A program made the position numbers and the translations under genes. DNA of 64,000 nt, from positions 3,720,001-3,784,000 of the forward strand of contig NZ_LT605205.1 of assembly GCF_900095135.1 (NCBI RefSeq). The letters run 5' to 3'. Position 1 is the stretch's first letter; every line of letters starts with the position of its first letter. The notes beneath the pieces are model-generated. The model ran no database searches. It was not told where the DNA came from and worked only from the letters and a program-made list of their open reading frames with translations. This stretch comes from Proteiniphilum saccharofermentans. Its GTDB lineage: Bacteria > Bacteroidota > Bacteroidia > Bacteroidales > Dysgonomonadaceae. Below, in pieces: positions 52,886 to 61,479 of the stretch.

Positions 52886-54250
52886 TTATCTCAAACGAAC
52901 AGTGGTCGTTTCTCCGATCCAACCGGGAATAGTTACCGTCTCACCGGCTTTAATCCCCATCATAAAAGCTGTTTCGGTATCCATAAAGGCGGCAGAGTAA
53001 CGGTTGATAAGGTTATTAGCCTTACTTGCCACACTGGGGTCAACCGATCTTGCTTTTTGCAGTTTGTCCACTGCAGCCAGGTATACCAATCCCGCTTTTT
53101 CCGGTTCAGGGAAGATATTGGCTGCCGAGCTGGCATAGAGCTGGGCAATCAGGATATATGCTTCTCCGTTGTTCGGGTTATACTCCAACGCATCATAAGC
53201 GGCTTGTCTTGCCCTTGCAAAATTACGCTGGTTAGAGAAAATACCTGCAAGTTGCATCATATAATCGGATGCTTTATTCTTGTCGGTTTCCATCTTGGCA
53301 GCATCGCCATAATACTTCATAGCTGTTTCATAATCCTTATCGCGCAGGCTCTTGTTGGCCAATCCGAGTGCGGCGCTCGCCGATGGCTCAAGACGGTAGA
53401 GATACTCAGAAGCGGTAAAATAGAGATCGGTATCCGAACAACCTACCGAAGCAAGTGCGTCCAACACTTCATTCAGGAATGCTTTATCACCCTTATTGGG
53501 CTCTACCTGGTCGGTATAGTACTCGGTGAGCGTCTTGCAATCACCGGCTCCACTATTGACAAATCCTTTTACAATACCTTCTTTCACCTGTACCAGATAA
53601 TCAGCGCTGGCTTCGTCGTTCGCAGTGCGGGCATTGGCAATAGCCTGATCTACATAGCCTACCAGTCTAAAATAATCAGAGATATACCTGTCTTTTTTAG
53701 AGTTATCAGTCAGATATTCGTTCAAAGAGGCAACCATAAAATAGGAATATGCATCAAGCGGGCTCAACTGATCTTTCATATCTTCAACAGCTTCATTCAG
53801 CATATTGTAAATAACCGCCTGGTCAGCTTTTTCCCCCATCAACTCCATATAATCATAAGCTTTATAAGCAAGGATTGTCCCTTTGGCATCATCCTGACCG
53901 TAGTATTTGAGACGTGTATCATATATCTCCATCACTTTGTCAATATACTCCTTCTTTTTGGCTGCATCGGCTTCGGCATCGTGCAACGCTTTAAAAATAC
54001 GTGGCCCATAGATATAAATATTCTTGCTTGAGGCAGGACAATTCTCATAGGTATAAACCCATGGTTGCAATGCACCTTTATAATCTTCTGCCTTGGCAGA
54101 TGTCTGCATAAGACTTAAATTCAGACGACAGTTTACACTATCCTCTCCATGGCCGTAAGGCGCCTTCACTGGATCGTATCCCGGTTTTTGCGCTAAGGCG
54201 GTAGCCACTACCACAATAGCTACCAGACCCGATAATAATAACTTTCTCAT
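52886..54250 (-). CDS. Tetratricopeptide repeat envelope protein
   Basis: 454 residues with a cleavable signal (VAIVVVATALAQ). TPR-type helices include DKAFLNEVLDALASVGCSDT, AALGLANKSLRDKDYETAMK, DYMMQLAGIFSNQRNFARAR and EYNPNNGEAYILIAQLYASS. The tail, GIKAGETVTIPGWIGETTTV, is a small beta segment. No catalytic motif. Its place between an outer-membrane protein and lptC suggests a scaffold for envelope assembly; the exact job is unknown. Confidence 0.8.
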   Translation of the reverse strand: MRKLLLSGLVAIVVVATALAQKPGYDPVKAPYGHGEDSVNCRLNLSLMQTSAKAEDYKGALQPWVYTYENCPASSKNIYIYGPRIFKALHDAEADAAKKKEYIDKVMEIYDTRLKYYGQDDAKGTILAYKAYDYMELMGEKADQAVIYNMLNEAVEDMKDQLSPLDAYSYFMVASLNEYLTDNSKKDRYISDYFRLVGYVDQAIANARTANDEASADYLVQVKEGIVKGFVNSGAGDCKTLTEYYTDQVEPNKGDKAFLNEVLDALASVGCSDTDLYFTASEYLYRLEPSASAALGLANKSLRDKDYETAMKYYGDAAKMETDKNKASDYMMQLAGIFSNQRNFARARQAAYDALEYNPNNGEAYILIAQLYASSAANIFPEPEKAGLVYLAAVDKLQKARSVDPSVASKANNLINRYSAAFMDTETAFMMGIKAGETVTIPGWIGETTTVRLR

Positions 54251-54397
54251 ACTCCTTGATATTTATAAAATTGTTTTTCTACTTACTTGCTCTACTAAAT
54301 GTCTGTTTTGTGGATTGGACAGAGTGTTAAAGAAAAAGTTTAAACATCTGCCCCGAATTGGTTTCTTTTTTGACTTTATTTCTTTCTATACAAAACA

Positions 54398-55744
54398 CTA
54401 GTTAAACTGTCGTTTAAAGAACCAGAACTCATTTATATTCATATTGACAGATATTTTGAACATATCCTGGCTGATCATATAGTCAGTGTTGGGTTGCTGC
54501 CTTGTATAGCCAAACCCGATATTAAGCATCGAGACATGTCCCGACATATAATCCCTGAACGGCAATCCTAATCCCACATTAATTCCGTATTCGTTGAAGG
54601 TGCCGATATACTTTCCGACACCGTTCACCGGATCATTTGGATCATTCACGCTGAAATTGCTGTAAGAGTTCGAATAGGAAAGTCCACCCCTGAAACGTAT
54701 ACGTTGAAAAAAGTTCTGGCTCATGGGATCGATGACATACTCCATCCCTGCATTAACACGGAACAGGTTATTAAACCGGTTTTCAGATGAAAGGTTATCC
54801 AGCAAGTCGGGATATTCCAGATTCTTCCACATCTGGTAAGTCCCATCGAGTCCAACCAGAAACCGGTTGGTACTATAAGTGATACCTGCACCAAACGTAT
54901 GAGGCAGCTGGAAGGAAGCATTTCTCAACGTATCGGTCTTCAATATCTGTGAGGGTGCCAATCCGGGAGTGTTATACGGGTCGCTGGCATATAACATTTC
55001 GGTAGGATTCACATCCGCCCTGGCATTCAATTGTGGTGAATAAACCGCACCAAAGGTTACCGAACGGACCTTATCAATAGGATAAGTAAACTGTAACCCT
55101 AAATCGTACTTCAATTCACGGAAAGAATAACCATATTTAGTCTCCCCTATCAACCCTGATGCGGGAGCAACCACACTGCTGCGTGAAAAATTGCCGAACA
55201 GGTAAGAAAGATTGGCTCCCAGGGAAATATTTTTAACAGGCTCCCAGGCAATCCCGCCATATATCTGGTTCAAACCACCGGTACCCCTGTATGTCTCCCG
55301 ATACTGGATATTTGACAGGGAACGAACCGCTTCGAAATTATATCCCATCTTGGAATAGGGAAGCAAGCCGATACTGGCACCCACTTTTTTGAACAAAGGA
55401 AACTGTATGGCCACATAATCAAGATTGCCGTTATAGAAATCCCCCGGGTCGCTCACCCCATCTTTCATCCGGGCAAGATGTCCGGAAATACCGAAATCGA
55501 AGATAAAGGTGAGTGTATCCAGTTTCGAATAGGATGCAGGATTGGTCCAATTCACCTCTTGGCTCCTTCGCACTCCATAGCTGATTCCTCCCATAGCTTC
55601 CGACGCACCCGATACCGGATTCATTAAAAGTCCGTATCCATACCTGCTATAGGGCGAATTAGACCCTACCTGTTGTGCGAGAATAACTGTGGTAATCGAG
55701 AGAAAAGCGATCAATAAAGAGAAACGTTTTTTCCTAATATTCAT
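54398..55744 (-). CDS. Outer-membrane beta-barrel protein of the lptC cluster
   Basis: 448 residues. Signal LIAFLSITTVILAQ, then SPYSRYGYGLLMNPVSGASE and AMGGISYGVRRSQEVNWTNP ASY, a head also seen in FadL-like/PorV-like barrel proteins, with many amphipathic strands and a C-terminal NEFWFFKRQFN. The frame is open to 55846, but the ATG at 55744 starts the signal. In related genomes this gene stands next to the TPR, lptC and gldE genes; the type III pantothenate kinase often found beside them is absent here. Confidence 0.72.
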   Translation of the reverse strand: MNIRKKRFSLLIAFLSITTVILAQQVGSNSPYSRYGYGLLMNPVSGASEAMGGISYGVRRSQEVNWTNPASYSKLDTLTFIFDFGISGHLARMKDGVSDPGDFYNGNLDYVAIQFPLFKKVGASIGLLPYSKMGYNFEAVRSLSNIQYRETYRGTGGLNQIYGGIAWEPVKNISLGANLSYLFGNFSRSSVVAPASGLIGETKYGYSFRELKYDLGLQFTYPIDKVRSVTFGAVYSPQLNARADVNPTEMLYASDPYNTPGLAPSQILKTDTLRNASFQLPHTFGAGITYSTNRFLVGLDGTYQMWKNLEYPDLLDNLSSENRFNNLFRVNAGMEYVIDPMSQNFFQRIRFRGGLSYSNSYSNFSVNDPNDPVNGVGKYIGTFNEYGINVGLGLPFRDYMSGHVSMLNIGFGYTRQQPNTDYMISQDMFKISVNMNINEFWFFKRQFN

Positions 55745-55927
55745 CTGTTTGGGATATATAACCAGCTCATAGCCGCCTTGTTTCATATTTTTTTTAGCGT
55801 GTACAAAGATGACATATTTTTGCGATGTCACCAAAAATCGGGACAAACATCGTGTTAAAAAGATTAAAGTTTAATGTTTATAAACGATTTAAATATATTC
55901 AACGGCGACAAGCTATATTTTTCATTC

Positions 55928-56488
55928 CTATTTTTTTATACTATTCCTATAGCCGTTATAGGAGACCACCTCCTCCAATGGTTTCCGTTTTTTAGGCCTT
56001 AACGGTTGCACACTGTACCCTATGGCAATATCGAGCCATACCCTCTTTGAGTCGGGAATGGACAAAATATCCCGCATCTTGGATTCGTTGAACCAGCCAA
56101 GGATACAAGAGCCCAAACCTTCGGCGTGAGCCGCCAACGCAATATGTGCGGCAATTACCCCGAGATCCATCTGGGCATAATCCTTCTGCTTCACCCATCC
56201 ACCCATACCGGAAGTAAGGTTCACTTTCTCTTCTACCAGCACGATATGTACCGGTGCTTGTTTGGTGAAATGGTTCATCCCTAACACACGGGCAGAGGTG
56301 GCGTCGGCAACCCTGTTTTTCAGTTGCGGATCATCCACCACAATCATGTGCCAGGGCTGTGCGTTACACGCCGAAGGAGCCAATCGTGCCGCTTCTACGA
56401 TACGTTCAATTTTCTCTTTCTCCACCGGGCGTGCCGGGTCAAAGGCGCGATCACTCTGGCGGGTGGAAACAAATTCTAAAAAATCCAT
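55928..56488 (-). CDS. Nitroreductase family FMN oxidoreductase
   Basis: 186 residues. FMN-phosphate contact region RQSDRAFDP near residue 10, the SACNAQPWHMIVV loop, GVIAAHIALAAHAEGLGSCI and the C-terminal IAIGYSVQPLRPKKRKPLEE. NAD(P)H-dependent flavoprotein of undetermined substrate. It starts 12 nt after riboflavin synthase ends, so the two are probably co-transcribed, fitting a flavin-linked operon. Confidence 0.88.
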   Translation of the reverse strand: MDFLEFVSTRQSDRAFDPARPVEKEKIERIVEAARLAPSACNAQPWHMIVVDDPQLKNRVADATSARVLGMNHFTKQAPVHIVLVEEKVNLTSGMGGWVKQKDYAQMDLGVIAAHIALAAHAEGLGSCILGWFNESKMRDILSIPDSKRVWLDIAIGYSVQPLRPKKRKPLEEVVSYNGYRNSIKK

Positions 56489-56500
56489 ATCTTCGGTTTT

Positions 56501-57109
56501 CTATAAAGCATTCAATGTAGCTATCCGGCTGATATACTTGCCAATAATATCAAATTCGATATTTACTACCGTCCCTTTTTGGATCTGATGGAAATTGGTA
56601 TATTCATAGGTGTAAGGAATAATAGCTACCTTAAAACTATTGTCGGTAGGTTCCACTACTGTCAGGCTGACACCATTCACGGTAACAGAACCTTTGTCAA
56701 CTGTCAGATATCCTTTTTTTGCCATCTCACGGTCGAACGCATATTCAAATGCAAAGTACCAGCTACCGTCAGCTTCCGTAACATCAGTACATACAGCGGT
56801 CTGATCCACATGCCCCTGCACGATATGCCCGTCGAGACGACCATTCATCAACATACTGCGCTCAAGGTTCACCTTACTGCCGACCTCTAACAGGCCGAGG
56901 TTCGACCGGTCGAGGGTCTCCCGGATAGCTGTTACAGTATAGGTGTCACCGTCGATGGATACCACAGTAAGGCACACACCGTTGTGCGACACACTTTGAT
57001 CGACTTTGAGTTCATCGGTAAAGGAACACCTCAGGGTTATATGCAGGTTCCCTTTATCCTTTTTAAGTGCTACTACCGTTGCCGCTTCTTCTACAATTCC
57101 TGAAAACAT
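56501..57109 (-). CDS. ribE: Riboflavin synthase, alpha subunit
   Basis: 202 residues made of two lumazine-binding repeats: MFSGIVEEAATVVAL ... SVSHNGVCLTVVSI and MNGRLDGHIVQGHVDQTA ... VTVNGVSLTVVEP. It converts two molecules of 6,7-dimethyl-8-ribityllumazine into riboflavin. No FMN riboswitch is recognisable; instead the 5' flank holds back-to-back octad and heptad arrays starting 8 nt ahead of the ATG. Confidence 0.94.
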   Translation of the reverse strand: MFSGIVEEAATVVALKKDKGNLHITLRCSFTDELKVDQSVSHNGVCLTVVSIDGDTYTVTAIRETLDRSNLGLLEVGSKVNLERSMLMNGRLDGHIVQGHVDQTAVCTDVTEADGSWYFAFEYAFDREMAKKGYLTVDKGSVTVNGVSLTVVEPTDNSFKVAIIPYTYEYTNFHQIQKGTVVNIEFDIIGKYISRIATLNAL

Positions 57110-57116
57110 ATATTTT

Positions 57117-57164
57117 GATTTGTTGATTTACTGATTTGATGATTTCAAAATTTCACGATTTAAT
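57117..57164 (-). repeat. Octad array next to the ribE start
   Basis: Six plus-strand units: GATTTGTT, GATTTACT, GATTTGAT, GATTTCAA, AATTTCAC, GATTTAAT. It begins 8 nt from the ribE start. Confidence 0.85.
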
Positions 57165-57205
57165 AATTGGTAATTAGTAATTAGTAATTTGTAATTTGTA
57201 ATTTA
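57164..57205 (-). repeat. Heptad array adjoining the octad array
   Basis: Six plus-strand units: TAATTGG, TAATTAG, TAATTAG, TAATTTG, TAATTTG, TAATTTA. It ends 10 bp from the stop of the M13 peptidase. Same TAATTGG unit as before mutS. Confidence 0.88.
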
Positions 57206-57215
57206 CTACAATCAA

Positions 57216-59249
57216 TTACCAAATAGAAGCCCGTTCCTCTTCCGGCAGAAACATCGGATCAGAAGGCTGAATATTAAATGCTTCATACCATGCACCGATA
57301 TGGGGCAATGCACCATCTACACGCCATCTGCCTAGCGAATGCGGATCGACTTTCGTGAGGCGAAGGATTTCAGCATCACGTACATTGCCGGCCCAAAGAG
57401 CGGCATAGCTCAGGAAGAAACGCTGCGCCGGAGTAAAACCATCGAGAAATTCTCCTGCTTTTGCCTGCTGCGTTTTCAGGAATGCATGATAAGAGACCTG
57501 CAACCCGCCATGATCGGCAATATTCTCTCCGAGGGTAAAGCTGCCGTTGGCATGCACGGTATCAAGCACCACAATATTGTCGAAATAATCGACCAGCACT
57601 TTGGCTCTCTCCTCAAACCGTTTCGCATCTTCGGTAGTCCACCATTCAGCCAAATTTCCCTCCTTATCGAATTTGCGCCCCTGATCGTCGAAACCGTGCG
57701 TCATCTCATGGCCGATCACTACGCCGATACCGCCATAATTGATCGCATCGTCGCCATCCATATAGAAGAACGGGGGCTGAAGTATTCCGGCGGGGAAACA
57801 AATTTCGTTGGATGATGGATTGTAATAGGCATTGACCGTCTGGGGCGACATATACCATTTCGCTTTATCGACCGGCTTGCCCAGTTCATCAATCATCTCG
57901 GCGTAGGCAAATTCAGAAGCACGTACTATGTTCTGCCAGTAAGAATCATCCTTTATCTGGAGCGAAGAGTAGTCTTTCCACTTATCGGGATATCCTATCT
58001 TCACGATAAACGTACTCAGTTTTTCCTGCGCTTTCGCTTTCGTGGCATTGCTCATCCATTCCAGATTAGTGATCCGTTCACCCAAAGCTGTCTTCAGGTT
58101 ATTCACCAGCCCGAGCATCCGCTCCTTGGCTTCCGGCGGAAAATATTTTTGCACATAGAGCTGCCCGACTGCCTCGCCCATCGCTCCGTTCACGGCATCG
58201 ATACTTCTCCGCCAGCGAGGACGAAGTTCCTTACTGCCGCTCAATGCCTTGCCATAAAATTCGAAGTTGGCGTTGACAAAATCATCACTGAGATAGCCGG
58301 CGGCAGAATTGATTACTTTCCAGCTCAGATAGTCGCGCAGCACTTCTACCGGCTCTTTGTCGATAATGGCGATAGCGGTTTTCACCGGTTCAATCTGCGC
58401 AACATTCAGGCTGTCGATACCGGCAGCGCTCATCTCTTCCAAATAGTATGCCCATTCGAACGGGGCAACCGCCCTGTTCAGGTCAGCCACTGCCAGCTTA
58501 TGATAGTTCAGTTCCGGTTGACGCCGCATCTCTTTGGTGAAATGCGCTCCAGCCAGTTTGGTCTCTATATTCAACACATTCACGGCTGCTTTTTCTGCAT
58601 CGGCTTCATCATAACCTGCGTTCCGGAACTGTGTCTTTATCAGCTTTTCATACTCTCCCCGAATCATTCTGGTATGCTCATCCTGCAACAGGTAATAATC
58701 CCTGTCGCCCATGCCTATGCCTGATTGGTAAAGGTGCGCAATATTCATGGAACTGTTCATGTCATCGGGGCCTACATAAAATCCGAAGAACGGGTTAGAA
58801 GCATAACGACTTACCTTAGCCGTCAGCCGTATGATATCTTTCTTGTCGGACACCGTCGCAATTTCTTCCAATTGTGCACGGATAGGTTCAGCACCATCGG
58901 CATTCAACTTCACACTGTCGAGACCCATTTTATAGAGGTCGCCCACCTTTTGCGCATTGGAGCCTACAGGGTTTTCCTGCTTTCCGAGTTCCTCTATCAG
59001 GGACTGTATCTGCACCTGGTTATTTTCGCGCAATTGGTCGAAAGAACCGTATCGGGCGTATTCATCGGGGATAGGGTTGGCCTTTTGCCATCCTCCGGTA
59101 GCATATTGGTAGAAACTTATCCCGGGTGAGGCCGTGGTGTCGAGATTAGAGAGGTCGAGCCGTTCCTGCGGCTGTCCTGTTTTCTGCTGTGTGCAGCTTG
59201 TGGTGATCATAACAGCTAAAACGATAATAGGATATACAATCCGTTTCAT
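57216..59249 (-). CDS. M13 family (neprilysin/PepO-like) metallopeptidase
   Basis: 677 residues with lipobox TTSC, so membrane-anchored. N-terminal M13 region (LDTTASPGISFYQYATGGWQ) and catalytic domain with zinc motif HEMTH (H514, E515, H518) in GHEMTHGFDDQGRKFD, third ligand in ENIADHGG, and the substrate-binding NAYYNPSSNEICFPAGILQP. Cuts small peptides at hydrophobic residues. Starts after a TGTCTTG-family heptad array. Confidence 0.93.
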   Translation of the reverse strand: MKRIVYPIIVLAVMITTSCTQQKTGQPQERLDLSNLDTTASPGISFYQYATGGWQKANPIPDEYARYGSFDQLRENNQVQIQSLIEELGKQENPVGSNAQKVGDLYKMGLDSVKLNADGAEPIRAQLEEIATVSDKKDIIRLTAKVSRYASNPFFGFYVGPDDMNSSMNIAHLYQSGIGMGDRDYYLLQDEHTRMIRGEYEKLIKTQFRNAGYDEADAEKAAVNVLNIETKLAGAHFTKEMRRQPELNYHKLAVADLNRAVAPFEWAYYLEEMSAAGIDSLNVAQIEPVKTAIAIIDKEPVEVLRDYLSWKVINSAAGYLSDDFVNANFEFYGKALSGSKELRPRWRRSIDAVNGAMGEAVGQLYVQKYFPPEAKERMLGLVNNLKTALGERITNLEWMSNATKAKAQEKLSTFIVKIGYPDKWKDYSSLQIKDDSYWQNIVRASEFAYAEMIDELGKPVDKAKWYMSPQTVNAYYNPSSNEICFPAGILQPPFFYMDGDDAINYGGIGVVIGHEMTHGFDDQGRKFDKEGNLAEWWTTEDAKRFEERAKVLVDYFDNIVVLDTVHANGSFTLGENIADHGGLQVSYHAFLKTQQAKAGEFLDGFTPAQRFFLSYAALWAGNVRDAEILRLTKVDPHSLGRWRVDGALPHIGAWYEAFNIQPSDPMFLPEEERASIW

Positions 59250-59261
59250 ATATTTGATTAT

Positions 59262-59296
59262 TTAGATACAAGAGCCAAGAATCAAGACACAAGACA
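59262..59296 (-). repeat. Heptad array, TGTCTTG family (M13 peptidase start)
   Basis: Minus strand: TGTCTTG, TGTCTTG, ATTCTTG, GCTCTTG, TATCTAA, then 12 nt to the start codon at 59249. Four of five units agree with the array at 23253. Confidence 0.9.
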
Positions 59297-59482
59297 TTTG
59301 GAATTATATCTTAAATCTTAAGCACATACAAAAGTACAAAAATATTTTGTTCGGTGCATATCAAACATGTCGAACTGATCTGCTTGATGTCGTTTTAAAC
59401 TTCCTATAAATAAAACTATTTCCATAAGAAATAGAAAGGATACCATGAACTATTGTTAAAAATCACATCATTCTGGAACAGA

Positions 59483-59518
59483 GAAAAAAAACAGGGCATG
59501 GATCGCTCCCGGCCCTGT
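59483..59518 (-). terminator. Terminator after the second SusD gene
   Basis: Minus strand ACAGGGC...GCCCTGT (59491-59497 with 59512-59518) followed by a run of T. Preceded by the inverted repeat CCTTTCAAT/ATTGAAAGG (59526-59574). Confidence 0.82.
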
Positions 59519-59525
59519 CCGCTAT

Positions 59526-59574
59526 CCTTTCAATAGTGTTTAATTTTCGTAGAGTTTACAGATGCATTGAAAGG
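59526..59574. repeat. 3' element with CCTTTCAAT/ATTGAAAGG arms (copy 1)
   Basis: Nine-bp inverted arms 31 bp apart; with the terminator it resembles 61383-61477 behind the neighbouring SusD gene. A perfect GAATTTCC/GGAAATTC hairpin (59598-59616) also abuts the stop codon. Confidence 0.6.
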
Positions 59575-59618
59575 GTTTTATTGTTCAATACAATGAAGAA
59601 TTTCCTGAGGAAATTCAC

Positions 59619-61232
59619 TTACCATCCCGGGTTTTGCTGTTCTTTCAGTTTCGGATTGGTGGATGTTTCCGAATCCGGTATTGGGAATAAAAATCGTCTA
59701 TCGGAATAATCATATGCCCCGATCTTAAACATATCAGGATCCAGAATACCGCTTGCCGCATTCCAGGATGTGGGTGTTACGTTTGCAGGGGCCACTTTTG
59801 CCGGAACTCCCGATACTCCGGGATTACCTTCTACAAAATAGACAGGATCCTTTGCAAGCCTATGAATATCCGCCCAGCGACGTCCTTCCCCGAGAAATTC
59901 AATTCTTCTCTCTTTCAAAATGGCCTCGATCAAACTTTGCGCATTGGGAAAAGACGCCAAAGTGAATCGATCGGCTTCATCTACCACAGCCCTGTTCCTT
60001 ATCTGGTTCAATAAATTGACAGCTAACTGGGTCACTCCATTTTGTCTGGCTTCTGCCTCGGCATAATTCAGGATTACTTCGGCATAACGAATAATGGGTG
60101 TCCAGTCTGCCATTTTTTCATACGTTTTATACTTATCAACCCAATATAGATGATTTTTAGAATATGCCTCACTATAGGCTACAAGCTGGGTGCGTCTTTT
60201 ATCATTCGCCAACCAGAAATCTGCATTATACATAACAGGACTGATACAAACCAGTGATCTTACATGACTGTAAAACTGGGAAAGCGAGCCGTTATTCGTT
60301 GCATTGTCCAATTCATTATTTTCAATTGAGAATATGGATTCAGAGTTTCCGGCATTATTTAAAAACGGGCCATTTGGTTCTGCTGTGAGTTTGTATCCTC
60401 CTATTGGACTTTCAAAAGAGGTATTTACTATTTTCTGCGACTCAGCGATAAGCTGGGGCATATTACCCATATGCTGGTAAATTCTTACTTTCAGCGCAAT
60501 AGCAGCCCCTTTGGTAGCTCTTGAAATTCTCAATCCTCCTGCCCTTGTTGCGGGCAAATTGGCTTCGGCAAAATTCAAATCTTCAATAATCTGGTCATAC
60601 ACCTGTTTCACCGTAGCTCTACCTGCACTCTTCGCTTCTTCCACTTTGTCGATAGAGTTGATAGGGGCGGTACTTAACGGGACACCCAAATGAGAGGCGT
60701 CTGGCGTATCTGCATAGGGACGGGCAAAATGAATCAAAAGTTCATGATATCCCAATGCCCTTAAGAAGCGGGCTTCACCTTCATAATCTTTGGCTTTCGC
60801 GTCATCAATTACTCCGTCTGAGACAGCAAGCTTGAAACCCTCGATACAGATATTGATTTTGTTGATCATCTGGCAAGTACACTCCCACATGGCTTGTCCG
60901 TTCGGCGCTGACGTATTGTAAGTACTGCCATACGTTACGGCAAAGAAAGCCTGCACATTCAACATATCCTCACCCCTCATATCACCTTGCTCAATAGAAG
61001 CAGCGCCGAAAGGATAACCGCGCCTTTGATTATTTCCGGGGTAATAACCGCTTTGAGCGGCATCATAACAACCCACCATCGAGAGTTCACACATTGAAGG
61101 AGTACTGAATGCAACACTATATCCTACAGAGTTGCGGGGCATTAACTCGAGGGTCTCTTCGTTACAGGAAATCAGGAAAAACAATGCGAAAATAATTCCT
61201 AATCCTGCATATTTAATATCTATTTTTTTCAT
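59619..61232 (-). CDS. SusD/RagB outer-membrane lipoprotein
   Basis: 537 residues. Lipobox FLISC, SusD-type helices with AKDYEGEARFLRALGYHELL and IHFARPYADTPDASHLGVPL, TVKQVYDQIIEDLNFAEANL, and the C-terminal RYAEVILNYAEAEARQNG ... ILKERRIEFLGEGRRWADI and NPGW end. A second SusD of a different group lies just upstream, with no SusC between. It may serve the same transporter or be all that remains of a pair. Confidence 0.92.
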   Translation of the reverse strand: MKKIDIKYAGLGIIFALFFLISCNEETLELMPRNSVGYSVAFSTPSMCELSMVGCYDAAQSGYYPGNNQRRGYPFGAASIEQGDMRGEDMLNVQAFFAVTYGSTYNTSAPNGQAMWECTCQMINKINICIEGFKLAVSDGVIDDAKAKDYEGEARFLRALGYHELLIHFARPYADTPDASHLGVPLSTAPINSIDKVEEAKSAGRATVKQVYDQIIEDLNFAEANLPATRAGGLRISRATKGAAIALKVRIYQHMGNMPQLIAESQKIVNTSFESPIGGYKLTAEPNGPFLNNAGNSESIFSIENNELDNATNNGSLSQFYSHVRSLVCISPVMYNADFWLANDKRRTQLVAYSEAYSKNHLYWVDKYKTYEKMADWTPIIRYAEVILNYAEAEARQNGVTQLAVNLLNQIRNRAVVDEADRFTLASFPNAQSLIEAILKERRIEFLGEGRRWADIHRLAKDPVYFVEGNPGVSGVPAKVAPANVTPTSWNAASGILDPDMFKIGAYDYSDRRFLFPIPDSETSTNPKLKEQQNPGW

Positions 61233-61382
61233 ATCCTATTGCTTTATTAATTTAAAAAACATCACTAAAAATAATCAACTGGCATGCTTTTAGATAGGAA
61301 TTCTGGGAGAGTTGCAAAGGTATCCTTTTATGTCATGGGTAGGAAACAGGCGGCACCTATGGGTCAGTGCTGCCGGCACACT

Positions 61383-61418
61383 AAAAAGACAGGGCGGGGA
61401 ATCACTCCCGCCCCTGTC
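61383..61418 (-). terminator. Terminator after the SusD-like_2 gene
   Basis: Minus-strand stem GACAGGGGCGGG with CCCGCCCTGTC (one bulge), then TTTTT. Followed upstream by the arms CCTTTCAAT (61425-61433) and ATTGAAAGG (61469-61477). Confidence 0.8.
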
Positions 61419-61424
61419 CGTTAT

Positions 61425-61477
61425 CCTTTCAATAGTGCTTAGTTTTAGGTAGAGTTTATAATAAACTCATTGAAAGG
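61425..61477. repeat. 3' element with CCTTTCAAT/ATTGAAAGG arms (copy 2)
   Basis: Lies 2 bp after the stop of the SusD-like_2 gene. About 80% identical by eye to 59526-59574 over the same length. Confidence 0.6.
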
Positions 61478-61479
61478 AT

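Noticed and set aside
52814-54031. 405-codon plus-strand frame opposite the TPR gene
   Set aside because: Cys- and Ile-rich with no domain pattern; the minus-strand TPR protein with a signal peptide explains the region.
57110-57215. FMN riboswitch before riboflavin synthase
   Set aside because: The region is fully taken up by octad and heptad repeats; no conserved riboswitch core was seen.
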